This document shows, piece by piece, positions 16,671 through 25,298 of a stretch of 36,753 bases of DNA. The DNA is from Chitinophaga pinensis (GTDB lineage Bacteria > Bacteroidota > Bacteroidia > Chitinophagales > CAMDFR01): the NCBI GenBank assembly GCA_945860705.1, contig CAMART010000031.1, positions 1 through 36,753 on the forward strand, given 5' to 3'. The notes under the pieces are model-generated. The model ran no database searches, was not told the DNA's origin, and saw nothing but the letters and a program-made list of their open reading frames with translations. The position numbers were made by a program, and so were the translations under genes. Within the stretch, counting starts at the first letter, position 1, and the number at the start of each line of letters is the position of its first letter.

Positions 16671-16702
16671 AGTTCAAAGCCTGCCTGACGGCAGTCAGGT
16701 TG
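16669..16702 (+). repeat. palindromic repeat element, intergenic copy
   Basis: 34 bases identical, in reverse complement, to 18759-18792 inside leuS. The core CCTGCCTGACGGCAGTCAGG can fold as CCTGAC-GGCA-GTCAGG or TGCC-TGAC-GGCA. It starts in the stop codon of the VOC gene. Confidence 0.9.
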
Positions 16703-16884
16703 AGAGTTTAAAGTTTTGAATTCAAAACTAAATCACACCATGGCAACATTCATACTAATAATTCACTCCTAAGATTTGTCTTATGACCGAGCTATATTAG
16801 TGGATTGGTCATAAGACCAACCACAAGCCGAATTATTTAACTCATAATTCAATCACGCCCTGGCGTGACAAAATTCATAACTAC
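16703..16884. repeat. palindrome-rich spacer between the VOC gene and leuS
   Basis: No gene is visible. The stretch holds a perfect 18-bp palindrome AGTTTTGAATTCAAAACT (16712-16729), an 11-bp inverted repeat GTCTTATGACC (16778-16788) / GGTCATAAGAC (16807-16817), a 7-bp hairpin TCACGCC-CT-GGCGTGA (16853-16868), and two degenerate direct copies of AATCAC[AG]CC[AC]TGGC (from 16731 and from 16851). None is followed by a normal T run, though they may still end the converging transcripts. Confidence 0.75.
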
Positions 16885-19662
16885 CTAAACCACCACATTC
16901 ACAATCTTTCCTTTTACGATAATGATTTTTTTGATGGGTTTTCCTTCAAAGTATTTAGTCACTCGTTCATCTGCCAATACACTAGTTTCGATACTCGCAT
17001 TATCCATGTCTAATGGAAACTCAATATTTAATCGCACTTTACCATTGATGGAAATTGGATAATTAAATGAGTTTTCTACTAAATAACTTTCGTCATGAGT
17101 TGGGAATGACGAAGTATGTACACTTGTAGTATTGCCAAGTAAAGACCATAACTCTTCTGAAATGAATGGAGCAAAAGGTGCCATGATTTGTACTAACAAA
17201 CTTAATGCTTCACGTTTGCTACATTTGAGTGAGATCAATTCATTGGTACATATCATAAAGGCTGGAATACTTGTATTTAATGACAAGCGTTCTATATCTT
17301 CATTTATTTTTTTAATGGCTTTATGTATATGTTTATACTCTTCTTTTGTTGGTCTTTCATCATTGATGAGTAGTATTCCTTTATCATCATAAAACAACCT
17401 CCATAGTTTACGTAAAAACTTGGCTACACCGTCTATACCCTGTGTGCTCCATGGTTTGCTATCTTCAAGTGGCCCCAAAAACATTTCATACATTCTAAAA
17501 CAATCCACTCCATACTTGGCCACCATATCATCTGGATTTACAACATTGTACCAACGCTTACTCATTTTTTCTATTTCATAACCGCAAACATAAGTATCAT
17601 CATCTTCTAAAATAAACTCCGCATTTGCATATTCTTCTCTCCAAGCTTTAAATTTTTCAATATCTAAAATATCATTGTCAACGATGTTTACATCGCAGTG
17701 TATTTCACTTGTTTCAAATGTGTCTTTTTTATTTTTAGAAACAAATTTATTGGATCCATTCACTCGATAAACTATACTACTTCTTCCTTGAATCATTCCT
17801 TGATTTACTAGTTTTTTAAATGGCTCTGCTTGCGAAACCAATCCTAAATCAAAGAAAATATTTTGCCAAAGACGTGCGTATAATAAGTGACCAACCGCAT
17901 GCTCTGTACCTCCAATATACAAATCGACATTTTGCCAATATGCCTCGGCTTCTTTACTGACAAACGCATTTTCATTCATTGGATCCATATAACGCAAGAA
18001 ATACCAACTGCTACCAGCATAGCCGGGCATCGTATCAGTTTCGTAACCAGCATCTGTCCATGATTGTACATTGGCAAGTGGTGAACGGCCATCTGTACTT
18101 GGTTTAAAACTATCTACCTCTGGCAATACCAACGGAAGATTATTATCTATAACTGGTACTTCATTTTTGTATTGAATAGGAATCGGTTCGCCCCAATATC
18201 TCTGACGACTGAAACCTGCATCTCTCAAACGATAATTGATTCTTCTTTCGCCAATTTGTTTATCGACTAAAGTTTGAATCATTTTTGAAATCGCTTCTTT
18301 AATTTCTAAGCCATTTAAAAAATCGCTATTGATTAATTTCCCAACTTTATCTTCCATAGTAGCATTTGGATACATGCTTCTATCAATGACTTCAACAATA
18401 GGTAAATTGAATTTTTCTGCAAAGGCTCTATCTCTTTCATCATCGCTTGGAACCGCCATGATAGCACCTGTTCCGTAACCCCACAATACGTATTCAGCAA
18501 TATAAATTGGAATTTGTTTGTTAGTAAATGGATGTGTAGCATAAGCACCAGTAAACTCGCCTGTAACTTGTTTGTTTTGCTGACGTTCTACATCAGTTTT
18601 ACTTTTTACGTATGCAATATATTTATCAATCGCCTCTTTTTGTGTAGCACTTACTATAGTTTCTAGCATAGGATGTTCAGGTGCCATTACCATAAATGTT
18701 GCTCCAAAAATAGTATCTGGTCTAGTTGTAAAAATCTCTAAACTAAGTTCAGAACTTCCAACCTGACTGCCGTCAGGCAGGCTTTGAACTCTGAACTGTA
18801 TTATAGCTCCTTCACTCCTACCAATCCAATTGGTCTGCATATCTTTCATTGACTTGCTCCAATCTAGCGTTGGCAAAGAATCTAATAATCTATCAGCATA
18901 AGCAGTAATACGCAAAAACCACTGACGCATTTTCTTTTTCTCCACTGGATGTCCACCTCGTTCGCTCACTCCATTAATAACTTCATCGTTTGCAAGTACA
19001 GTGCCTAAAGCAGGACACCAATTCACTTCTGCATAGTCCAAATAAGCCAAACGATACTTCATCAAAATATCACTTTGTTCTTTTTCAGAAAATTTTTTCC
19101 AGTCTGAAGCTGTAAATTTCTCTTTATAATTTGATGAAAAAGCCTGTGTTTTTTCATTGCCATCTTTCTCAAATTGGTCTATTAAATATTGAATCGGATA
19201 GGCTTTATTATCTGCTTTGCAAAAACAAGAATTATAAATTTGAAGAAATAAGTATTGGGTCCACTTGTAATATTTTGGATCACTTGTATTTACTTCTCTA
19301 CTCCAGTCAAATGAAAATCCAATATTATTTAATTGCTCCTTATATCTTTTTATATTGTCTTGTGTAGTCTTAGCCGGATGTTGTCCGGTTTCTATTGCAT
19401 ACTGTTCAGTAGGCAAACCAAACTCATCAAAACCCATTGGATGCAACACATTGAATCCTTTCATTCTTTTATATCTAGAATAAATATCTGATGCAATATA
19501 ACCCAACGGATGCCCTACGTGAAGTCCAGCACCAGATGGATATGGAAACATATCTAAAACATAATATTTAGGTTTGGAAGTATCATTGAGCACTTTGTAC
19601 AGTTGTTGCTCTTCCCATTTTTGTTTCCACTTGCGTTCTATCTCAGAAAAATTGAAATCCAT
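16885..19662 (-). CDS. leuS: leucyl-tRNA synthetase with an in-frame palindromic insertion
   Basis: Charges tRNA-Leu and edits mischarged products; essential cytoplasmic enzyme. 925 residues, in the Bacteroidota range. HIGH-type motif GLHVGHP (residues 47-53), NWIGRSEG at the entry of the CP1 editing domain, the editing motif TTRPDTIFGATFMV, DTMPGYAGSSWYF, and the KMSKS loop, which here reads KMSKRWYNVVNPDD (Arg in place of the last Ser). Between the first two strands of CP1, residues about 289-306 (FRVQSLPDGSQVGSSELS) are encoded by an imperfect palindrome shared with the spacer downstream of the VOC gene. This makes the loop about 9 residues longer than E. coli LeuRS (my alignment from memory). 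The reading frame is intact and the protein should be functional. Confidence 0.97.
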   Translation of the reverse strand: MDFNFSEIERKWKQKWEEQQLYKVLNDTSKPKYYVLDMFPYPSGAGLHVGHPLGYIASDIYSRYKRMKGFNVLHPMGFDEFGLPTEQYAIETGQHPAKTTQDNIKRYKEQLNNIGFSFDWSREVNTSDPKYYKWTQYLFLQIYNSCFCKADNKAYPIQYLIDQFEKDGNEKTQAFSSNYKEKFTASDWKKFSEKEQSDILMKYRLAYLDYAEVNWCPALGTVLANDEVINGVSERGGHPVEKKKMRQWFLRITAYADRLLDSLPTLDWSKSMKDMQTNWIGRSEGAIIQFRVQSLPDGSQVGSSELSLEIFTTRPDTIFGATFMVMAPEHPMLETIVSATQKEAIDKYIAYVKSKTDVERQQNKQVTGEFTGAYATHPFTNKQIPIYIAEYVLWGYGTGAIMAVPSDDERDRAFAEKFNLPIVEVIDRSMYPNATMEDKVGKLINSDFLNGLEIKEAISKMIQTLVDKQIGERRINYRLRDAGFSRQRYWGEPIPIQYKNEVPVIDNNLPLVLPEVDSFKPSTDGRSPLANVQSWTDAGYETDTMPGYAGSSWYFLRYMDPMNENAFVSKEAEAYWQNVDLYIGGTEHAVGHLLYARLWQNIFFDLGLVSQAEPFKKLVNQGMIQGRSSIVYRVNGSNKFVSKNKKDTFETSEIHCDVNIVDNDILDIEKFKAWREEYANAEFILEDDDTYVCGYEIEKMSKRWYNVVNPDDMVAKYGVDCFRMYEMFLGPLEDSKPWSTQGIDGVAKFLRKLWRLFYDDKGILLINDERPTKEEYKHIHKAIKKINEDIERLSLNTSIPAFMICTNELISLKCSKREALSLLVQIMAPFAPFISEELWSLLGNTTSVHTSSFPTHDESYLVENSFNYPISINGKVRLNIEFPLDMDNASIETSVLADERVTKYFEGKPIKKIIIVKGKIVNVVV
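18746..18797 (-). repeat. palindromic repeat element, copy inside leuS
   Basis: Imperfect 52-bp palindrome running from AGTTCAGA to TCTGAACT. Its inner 34 bases (18759-18792) are identical to the intergenic copy at 16669-16702. In the leuS frame it reads without a stop as QSLPDGSQVG plus flanks. Confidence 0.88.
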
Positions 19663-19790
19663 TTTTTAAATTTTGAATAATTGAATTTTGAATTAAAAAT
19701 ATTATGTAATAAAAAAAATTATAATACTAATACTATGGTAAAGATAATTTATTTATATGAAATGATAAGGCACGGATTCTAGAAATCAAC

Positions 19791-19798
19791 TATTTTTG
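19791..19798 (+). promoter_or_regulatory. -7 promoter element directly before the methyltransferase start
   Basis: TATTTTTG, an exact TAnnTTTG match, ends 3 bases before the first ATG (19802) and 6 before the second (19805). The predicted transcription start falls on the start codon, so a leaderless mRNA is expected. Confidence 0.5.
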
Positions 19799-19801
19799 TT
19801 T

Positions 19802-20476
19802 ATGATGAGCAATCAATTTGATATAATACAAGAAATAATAACTATAAGTAATAAGCAATATAAAATCAATCGAATTGGAGATATTGATTTATTATTCGAT
19901 GCTTTAATAGCCAAAGGAAGTGAACATGAAGATGTAAAAGATGAAAAAATTCCTTACTGGGCAGAGCTTTGGCCTAGTGCTATAGCTATGAGTCAATACT
20001 TGATTGAAAATAATGATTTACTTATTGGGAAATCTATAATCGAGATTGGTAGTGGGTTGGGGTTGCCAAGTATTGTAGTTGGAGAATTTGCAAATAATAT
20101 TTTATGTACAGATTATATTCAAGAATCACTCGATTTTGCAAAAACAAATTATTTACTCAATCATAGTAATGATGACAACATAAAATTTGAAATATTAGAT
20201 TGGAGAAAAAGTGAAAGCACCAATAAAAAGTATGATGTGGTGATAGCTTCAGATGTAGCTTATGAAAGAAAAGCATTTGACGATTTAGAAAAATGCATTC
20301 ATCATTTATCACATGAAAATACAATAGTTTTGCTTAGTGAACCGAATAGACATATGGCCGTTGATTTTTTAGCTTCGCTAAAAAATCAACAAAAGATAAA
20401 ACACTCAAAAGAATACGAAATCACACAGAAAGGAATCAAAAATAAAATAGTGGTTTATGAGATTCGATTAAATTAA
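19802..20476 (+). CDS. class I SAM-dependent methyltransferase, METTL21/lysine-methyltransferase-like
   Basis: About 225 residues. The SAM-binding motif I is IIEIGSGLGLPSIV, preceded by PYWAELWPSAIAMSQYL, the entry signature of the METTL20/21 and nicotinamide-N-methyltransferase-like group, and followed by CTDY (acidic loop), EILDWR and DVVIASDVAYE. Members methylate protein lysines or small molecules; the target here is unknown. The frame is open further upstream through TTG at 19796, but that codon lies in the -7 promoter element, so I use ATG 19802 (or 19805). A perfect 14-bp inverted repeat lies in the coding sequence near the 3' end (20360-20390). The last 4 bases overlap the opposing gene. 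Confidence 0.85.
   Translation: MMSNQFDIIQEIITISNKQYKINRIGDIDLLFDALIAKGSEHEDVKDEKIPYWAELWPSAIAMSQYLIENNDLLIGKSIIEIGSGLGLPSIVVGEFANNILCTDYIQESLDFAKTNYLLNHSNDDNIKFEILDWRKSESTNKKYDVVIASDVAYERKAFDDLEKCIHHLSHENTIVLLSEPNRHMAVDFLASLKNQQKIKHSKEYEITQKGIKNKIVVYEIRLN
20360..20390. repeat. perfect hairpin inside the methyltransferase gene
   Basis: GTTGATTTTTTAGC (20360-20373), loop TTC, GCTAAAAAATCAAC (20377-20390): 14 of 14 pairs. Translated as VDFLASLKNQ. There is no T run after it on either strand, so it is not a standard terminator. Confidence 0.9.
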
Positions 20477-21642
20477 TAACTGAATGGGTCGCCTAGAATC
20501 CAATAATAAAAAGTTGTTAATTGCAGTAAAAATAATACAACTAATAAAACATTTTTCCATTTTGGTATTTTAGTATAAATGAAATCTCCGAATAAAAACA
20601 TAAAAGGAAACAATACTATAATAAATCGTTGCATCGATTGTGTAGAGCCTGAAATAAGTGGAAATAATAAAGAAATCCAGATAAATACATTATAACTTAA
20701 AGGTAGTTTTCTAAAGCTGATTATCGCTACTATCATAGTCAAAATAGTATAAACCGAATTGAATTGTGCTTGTAAATCGCCACGTGCAAAAAATGATGCA
20801 TATGGCATCTTTAATTCTCTCCACCAACCGCTCTGCGCCATAGAGAATGCTGTATATGAACTGGTCATTTGAAACTGATAATAGGCATATGCAACAAAGC
20901 TAAGAATCATCACTAATAGTATACTGAGTTTAAAAAAAGTTTTAGTACTTATTTTTGATAACTGTAATTTAGTTTTATCAATAATATCTTCTTTTTCTAA
21001 TATAGCTATAGCAAAAGGGATTAACAAAATAATACCATTGACTCTGGCTAAAGGTAATAGCAAGACTGGAATCAACAAAAGATAATATTTTTCTTTTTTT
21101 ATACATATGAAGGCAAATAGGACTAAAAAAGTAAAAATGGCTTCGCTGTAAAGCATCGAAAAATAATAATGAAATGGAAAGATGATAAATAGTAAGGTGC
21201 AATAAAATGCTTTCTTTTCGTTTTCAAAAAATTCGAATGCCAAAAAATAAAAACAACTAAAACAAAGTAATGAAAAGGCTAAGGCTTGTATATTTCCCGC
21301 TTGACAAAAAGTAGTATGTGTAATTGTGGCCATCGCCTTTACCGACAAGGGATAGAGCGGAAAAAATGCCCAAGTTGATTGTTCATGAAGTGAATCTACT
21401 TGTTTCCAATCGGCTTCACTCATTTTAGGATAGCCATTCTTATAAATTTCCTCATACCAATTAGAATCATTTCTTTTAAATAATTCCATTGTGTAAATAC
21501 TTCGCTTAGAAATAGTTTCTGGAAGTAAATGCGATTCAAATAAGCTAATTGCAAAAACAAAATAACATAGCTTTACAATAATTGCAACTGCAAAAATTTT
21601 AAGTAGTTTAGAAATATGATTGTTAAATAGCTTATTAATCAT
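20473..21642 (-). CDS. polytopic membrane protein, PIG-V-like (GPI mannosyltransferase 2 type) glycosyltransferase
   Basis: 389 residues with about nine to eleven membrane segments. The first periplasmic loop carries RNDSNWYEEIYKNGYP and, after it, WAFFPLYPLSVKAM. An acidic residue before WY..I...GY and a FFPLYP motif are hallmarks of the PIG-V/mannosyltransferase-2 family of polyprenyl-phosphate-sugar-dependent GT-C enzymes. SMLYSEAIFTFLVLFAF and ARVNGIILLIPFAI are further family-like segments. It would transfer a sugar from a lipid carrier outside the inner membrane; acceptor unknown. The nearest upstream gene, the acyl-CoA dehydrogenase, has its own terminator before this gene, so it is probably transcribed alone. 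Assignment rests on motifs only. Confidence 0.7.
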   Translation of the reverse strand: MINKLFNNHISKLLKIFAVAIIVKLCYFVFAISLFESHLLPETISKRSIYTMELFKRNDSNWYEEIYKNGYPKMSEADWKQVDSLHEQSTWAFFPLYPLSVKAMATITHTTFCQAGNIQALAFSLLCFSCFYFLAFEFFENEKKAFYCTLLFIIFPFHYYFSMLYSEAIFTFLVLFAFICIKKEKYYLLLIPVLLLPLARVNGIILLIPFAIAILEKEDIIDKTKLQLSKISTKTFFKLSILLVMILSFVAYAYYQFQMTSSYTAFSMAQSGWWRELKMPYASFFARGDLQAQFNSVYTILTMIVAIISFRKLPLSYNVFIWISLLFPLISGSTQSMQRFIIVLFPFMFLFGDFIYTKIPKWKNVLLVVLFLLQLTTFYYWILGDPFSY

Positions 21643-21678
21643 TGTAAAACAAAACTACATAAATGCATTTATTAAAAC

Positions 21679-21707
21679 GAAAAAAGCCCAAGTAATCCTT
21701 GAGCTTT
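21679..21707 (-). terminator. terminator of the acyl-CoA dehydrogenase gene
   Basis: Stem AAAGC-CAAG (21683-21692, one unpaired C) with CTTG-GCTTT (21698-21707, one unpaired A), loop TAATC; read on the minus strand it is followed by a U run. Confidence 0.7.
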
Positions 21708-21728
21708 CTGTTTATAGTTTAATTTATA

Positions 21729-23507
21729 TTATAAAATATATCCATTCGCCTCAATCAATTTTTCGGCAATATTTCTTCTTAATTTATTCGTATTGATAGC
21801 ATCATGTTTTGTAAAACGTTTTAAACCCATCAACATCATACGTAATTCATCACCATCTGCAAATGCCACAATCGCGTGCTTTCCATTGATATTGATACGT
21901 TCCATTGCATCCGAAATAAATACTTTAGTGATATCGATATACATTTGACAATTCTCTACACCTTTTTTAGCAATCAATTTTTGTGTACGTAATAAAGCTG
22001 ATTCCATCACAAAAATATCATTCATCACATCTGCTGCATTCATTAAAATTTCTTGTTCTTTTTCTAAATTCATCATCAATTTTTGAACCGCTGCACCAGC
22101 TACCATAAGCAATCCTTTTTTAGCATTCACTATTGCTTTTTTCTCATGATAAAAAATATCCTCTGTATCTGGCATACCAAAATCTGGAATAGACATCAAC
22201 TCTTTCTGAATAGCCATAGCTGGCGTCAATAAATCTATTTGACCTTTCATCGCTCTTTTTATGAGCATATCTAAAGTCAATAAACGATTGATTTCATTAG
22301 TTCCTTCAAAAATACGATTGATTCGTGCATCTCTGTAAGCACGAGCTGCAGGAGCTTCTTCGCTATACCCCATGCCACCATATATTTGTAGTGCTTCGTC
22401 TACTACAAAATCTAGTGTTTCAGAGGCAATCACTTTAAGCATCGCACATTCAATAGCATATTCTTCGGCTGCACCCAATAACGATTCGCTATTAGCTTTG
22501 CCTGCAGCATGTAATTCTTTTTCTTTTTTGTCTATCATATCTGAAGTACGATATACGGCACTTTCAGTAGTCCACAGACGAATAGCCATCTCAGCTATTT
22601 TATGTTTGATAGCACCAAAACTAGAAATTGGCACTTTAAATTGAATACGTTCATTGGCATATTTAATAGCTACATCACATGCTTTTTTAGCACCACCTGT
22701 AACACCTGCAGCTAATTTATATCTTCCAATATTTAAAATATTAAATGCAATTTTATGTCCTTTGCCAATCTCCCCTAAAACATTTTCTTTAGGCACTTTT
22801 ACATTTTCAAAAAACACTTGACGAGTGCTTGAGCATTTGATTCCGAGCTTTTGTTCTTCTGCTCCCAACTTCACTCCTTCCATGGTTTTTTCTACAATAA
22901 AACCGGTAAAGTTCGTCCCATTTTCTTGAGCGAAAACTATGAATACATCTGCAAATCCTGCATTGGTAATCCACATTTTTTGTCCATTCAATACATAATG
23001 TGAACCATCTTCTGATAGCATGGCTTTTGTTTTTGCTGATAATGCATCCGAACCAGAACCTGGCTCTGTCAAGCAATACGAAGCTTTCAATTCACCTGTT
23101 GCTAATTTGGGTAAGTATTTTTGTTTTTGTGCATCAGTACCAAAATATAAAATTGGTAATGTACCAATACCAATATGTGCACCTAAAGTCACTGAAAAAC
23201 CATGTGCTGCACCCATTTGCTCCACTAAAATCGAATTGGTATTGAAGTCCATAGCACTACCTCCAAACTCCTCTGGAATCGCTGTTCCCAATAATCCTAA
23301 TTCGCCAGCCATATTCAATTTAGCCACTGCTAAACCTTCTTCCATTTTATCTAATCGATCTAGATTTGGAGCAATTTCATTAGCTACGAAATCTCTTACC
23401 GAATCTCTAAACATGAGTTGTTCTTCAGTAAATTCTTCTGGAATAAAAACATCTTCAAATGATGATTCTTTTACTATAAATTGACCGCCTTTTAATAAGT
23501 TTGACAT
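21729..23507 (-). CDS. acyl-CoA dehydrogenase, long form
   Basis: FAD enzyme making trans-2-enoyl-CoA in fatty acid or branched-chain breakdown, passing electrons to ETF. 592 residues: the standard acyl-CoA dehydrogenase fold (about 30-430; EEFTEEQLMFRDSVRDFV, YCLTEPGSGSDA, KMWITNAGFADVFIVFA) plus a C-terminal extension of about 160 residues, like the very-long-chain class. The catalytic base is Glu401 in INRIFEGTNEI. QIYGGMGYSEEAPAARAYRDARI is complete. Chain-length preference cannot be read. It lies beside pruA on the same strand, but the 132-bp spacer with repeat-like sequence and its own terminator suggest separate transcription. Confidence 0.94.
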   Translation of the reverse strand: MSNLLKGGQFIVKESSFEDVFIPEEFTEEQLMFRDSVRDFVANEIAPNLDRLDKMEEGLAVAKLNMAGELGLLGTAIPEEFGGSAMDFNTNSILVEQMGAAHGFSVTLGAHIGIGTLPILYFGTDAQKQKYLPKLATGELKASYCLTEPGSGSDALSAKTKAMLSEDGSHYVLNGQKMWITNAGFADVFIVFAQENGTNFTGFIVEKTMEGVKLGAEEQKLGIKCSSTRQVFFENVKVPKENVLGEIGKGHKIAFNILNIGRYKLAAGVTGGAKKACDVAIKYANERIQFKVPISSFGAIKHKIAEMAIRLWTTESAVYRTSDMIDKKEKELHAAGKANSESLLGAAEEYAIECAMLKVIASETLDFVVDEALQIYGGMGYSEEAPAARAYRDARINRIFEGTNEINRLLTLDMLIKRAMKGQIDLLTPAMAIQKELMSIPDFGMPDTEDIFYHEKKAIVNAKKGLLMVAGAAVQKLMMNLEKEQEILMNAADVMNDIFVMESALLRTQKLIAKKGVENCQMYIDITKVFISDAMERININGKHAIVAFADGDELRMMLMGLKRFTKHDAINTNKLRRNIAEKLIEANGYIL

Positions 23508-23639
23508 ATTTTTTAATTATGAGTTTTGAATGTTGAGTTATGAGTTATAATTTTTGATTATAATTTTTAGTATTTAGTCTCAAAGCTTTACGAATAGCGT
23601 CTAGAATCTAATATCTAACGTCTAAAATCTTAAGATTAA
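23508..23639. repeat. low-complexity repeat spacer between pruA and the acyl-CoA dehydrogenase
   Basis: No gene. It contains reiterated ATGAGTT/TTTTGAAT words (23518-23550) and two 12-bp direct copies of CGTCTA[GA]AATCT (23598-23609, 23619-23630). On the minus strand this reads as a chain of TTAGA words. I see no terminator or promoter. Confidence 0.6.
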
Positions 23640-25268
23640 TTACTTAGCTAAAAACGGATATTTATAATCTACTGGTGATACAAATGTTTCTTTGATAGTA
23701 CGTGCGCTTATCCAACGTAATAAATTCAATTTGCTACCTGCTTTATCATTCGTTCCGCTGGCTCTTGCACCACCAAATGGCTGTTGACCAACTACAGCAC
23801 CTGTTGGTTTATCATTAATATAAAAATTACCCGCACTATTTCTAAGAGCTGTAGTTGCTACATCTATAGCATATCTATCTTGAGAGAAAATTGCTCCTGT
23901 TAATGCATACGGCGAAGTTTCATCTAATAGAGCTAATGTTTCTTCATATTTATTTTCATCATAAACATAAATTGTCAATACTGGGCCAAATAACTCTTCA
24001 CACATGGTTACATATTTTGGATCTTTCGCCACTATCACAGTTGGTTGAATAAAATAACCTTCCGATTTATCATAAGTACCACCAGCTATGATTTCTGCAT
24101 TGCTGTCTTTGTGTGCATTATCAATATATGTAGCCAATTTATCAAAACTTTTTTCATCAATTACAGCATTCACGAAATTGCTAAAATCTTCTGTGGTTCC
24201 CACTTTGATTTCTTTCAACATATCAATCATATATCCTTTTACTTCTACCCAAATATTGTTAGGTACATAAGCACGTGATGCGGCACTACATTTTTGACCT
24301 TGATATTCAAAAGCACCACGAACTAAACCAACTGCCAATGCTTTTGCATGTGCCGATTTATGAGCCATTACAAAATCTTTACCACCAGTTTCACCTACGA
24401 TTCTAGGATAACTTTTATATAAATGCATGTTTTCTCCAATAGTCTTCCACATACCATTGAATACTCCAGTACTACCTGTAAAATGTACACCTGCAAAATC
24501 TCTATGGCTAAAACAAACATCACCAACTGTTTTACCACTTACATAAACTAAATTGATTACACCATCTGGTAAGCCTGCTTCTTTTAAGATTTGCATGATG
24601 TAGTATGCTGAGAAAATTTGTGTTTCTGCTGGTTTCCATACACAAACATTGCCCATCAATGCTGCACTACAAGGAAGATTTCCAGCTATAGCAGTAAAGT
24701 TAAAAGGTGTTACAGCCAAGACAAATCCTTCTAGTGGACGATATTCAAGTCTATTCCAAATACCTGGAGCACTGTCTGGTTGTTCGTTATAGATTTCAGC
24801 CATATATTGCACATTGAATCTAAAGAAATCAATTAGTTCACAAGCACTGTCTATTTCTGCTTGAAAAGCGTTTTTACTCTGACAAAGCATTGTAGCAGCA
24901 TTCAAAGTATATCTATAAGGACCAGCTAGAAGTTCTGCTGCTTTAGTAAAAATAGCGGCTCTATTTTCCCATGAAGTATTTTCCCATGCATCTTTTGCTT
25001 TTAATGCTGCATTGATAGCATCTGTAACATGTGATGCATCACCTTTATGATATGTACCTAAAGTATGTTTGATTTCATGAGGTGGATGCATAGTTCCTGT
25101 ATTGCCAGTTCGTACTTCTGCTCCACCAATATACATAGGTATATCATGATTTTTATTTTTAAGCTCTTTTAAAGCTGCTTGTAATTTTTCTCTTTCTACT
25201 GAACCTGGTGCATAGTTAAGTACTGGTTCGTTTTTCGCTGTTGGTACATGAAAAAATCCTTTGATCAT
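23640..25268 (-). CDS. pruA: L-glutamate gamma-semialdehyde (1-pyrroline-5-carboxylate) dehydrogenase
   Basis: Oxidises glutamate semialdehyde to glutamate with NAD, the second step of proline catabolism. 542 residues, like the monofunctional mitochondrial-type P5C dehydrogenases. The N-terminus (NEPVLNYAPGS, YIGGAEVRTG) and the blocks VTPFNFTAIAGNLP, VWKPAETQ, VHFTGSTGVF are family-specific. The catalytic Cys327 lies in GQKCSAASR and the general-base Glu293 in VGETGGKD. EELFGPVLTIYVY and the C-terminal PFGGARASGTNDKAG are complete. A -7 element 30 bases upstream indicates its own promoter. No proline dehydrogenase (putA/prodh) gene is in the window, so the first step must be elsewhere. Confidence 0.96.
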   Translation of the reverse strand: MIKGFFHVPTAKNEPVLNYAPGSVEREKLQAALKELKNKNHDIPMYIGGAEVRTGNTGTMHPPHEIKHTLGTYHKGDASHVTDAINAALKAKDAWENTSWENRAAIFTKAAELLAGPYRYTLNAATMLCQSKNAFQAEIDSACELIDFFRFNVQYMAEIYNEQPDSAPGIWNRLEYRPLEGFVLAVTPFNFTAIAGNLPCSAALMGNVCVWKPAETQIFSAYYIMQILKEAGLPDGVINLVYVSGKTVGDVCFSHRDFAGVHFTGSTGVFNGMWKTIGENMHLYKSYPRIVGETGGKDFVMAHKSAHAKALAVGLVRGAFEYQGQKCSAASRAYVPNNIWVEVKGYMIDMLKEIKVGTTEDFSNFVNAVIDEKSFDKLATYIDNAHKDSNAEIIAGGTYDKSEGYFIQPTVIVAKDPKYVTMCEELFGPVLTIYVYDENKYEETLALLDETSPYALTGAIFSQDRYAIDVATTALRNSAGNFYINDKPTGAVVGQQPFGGARASGTNDKAGSKLNLLRWISARTIKETFVSPVDYKYPFLAK

Positions 25269-25298
25269 AATGATAAATTTTTAATGTTTTTGGAGATG

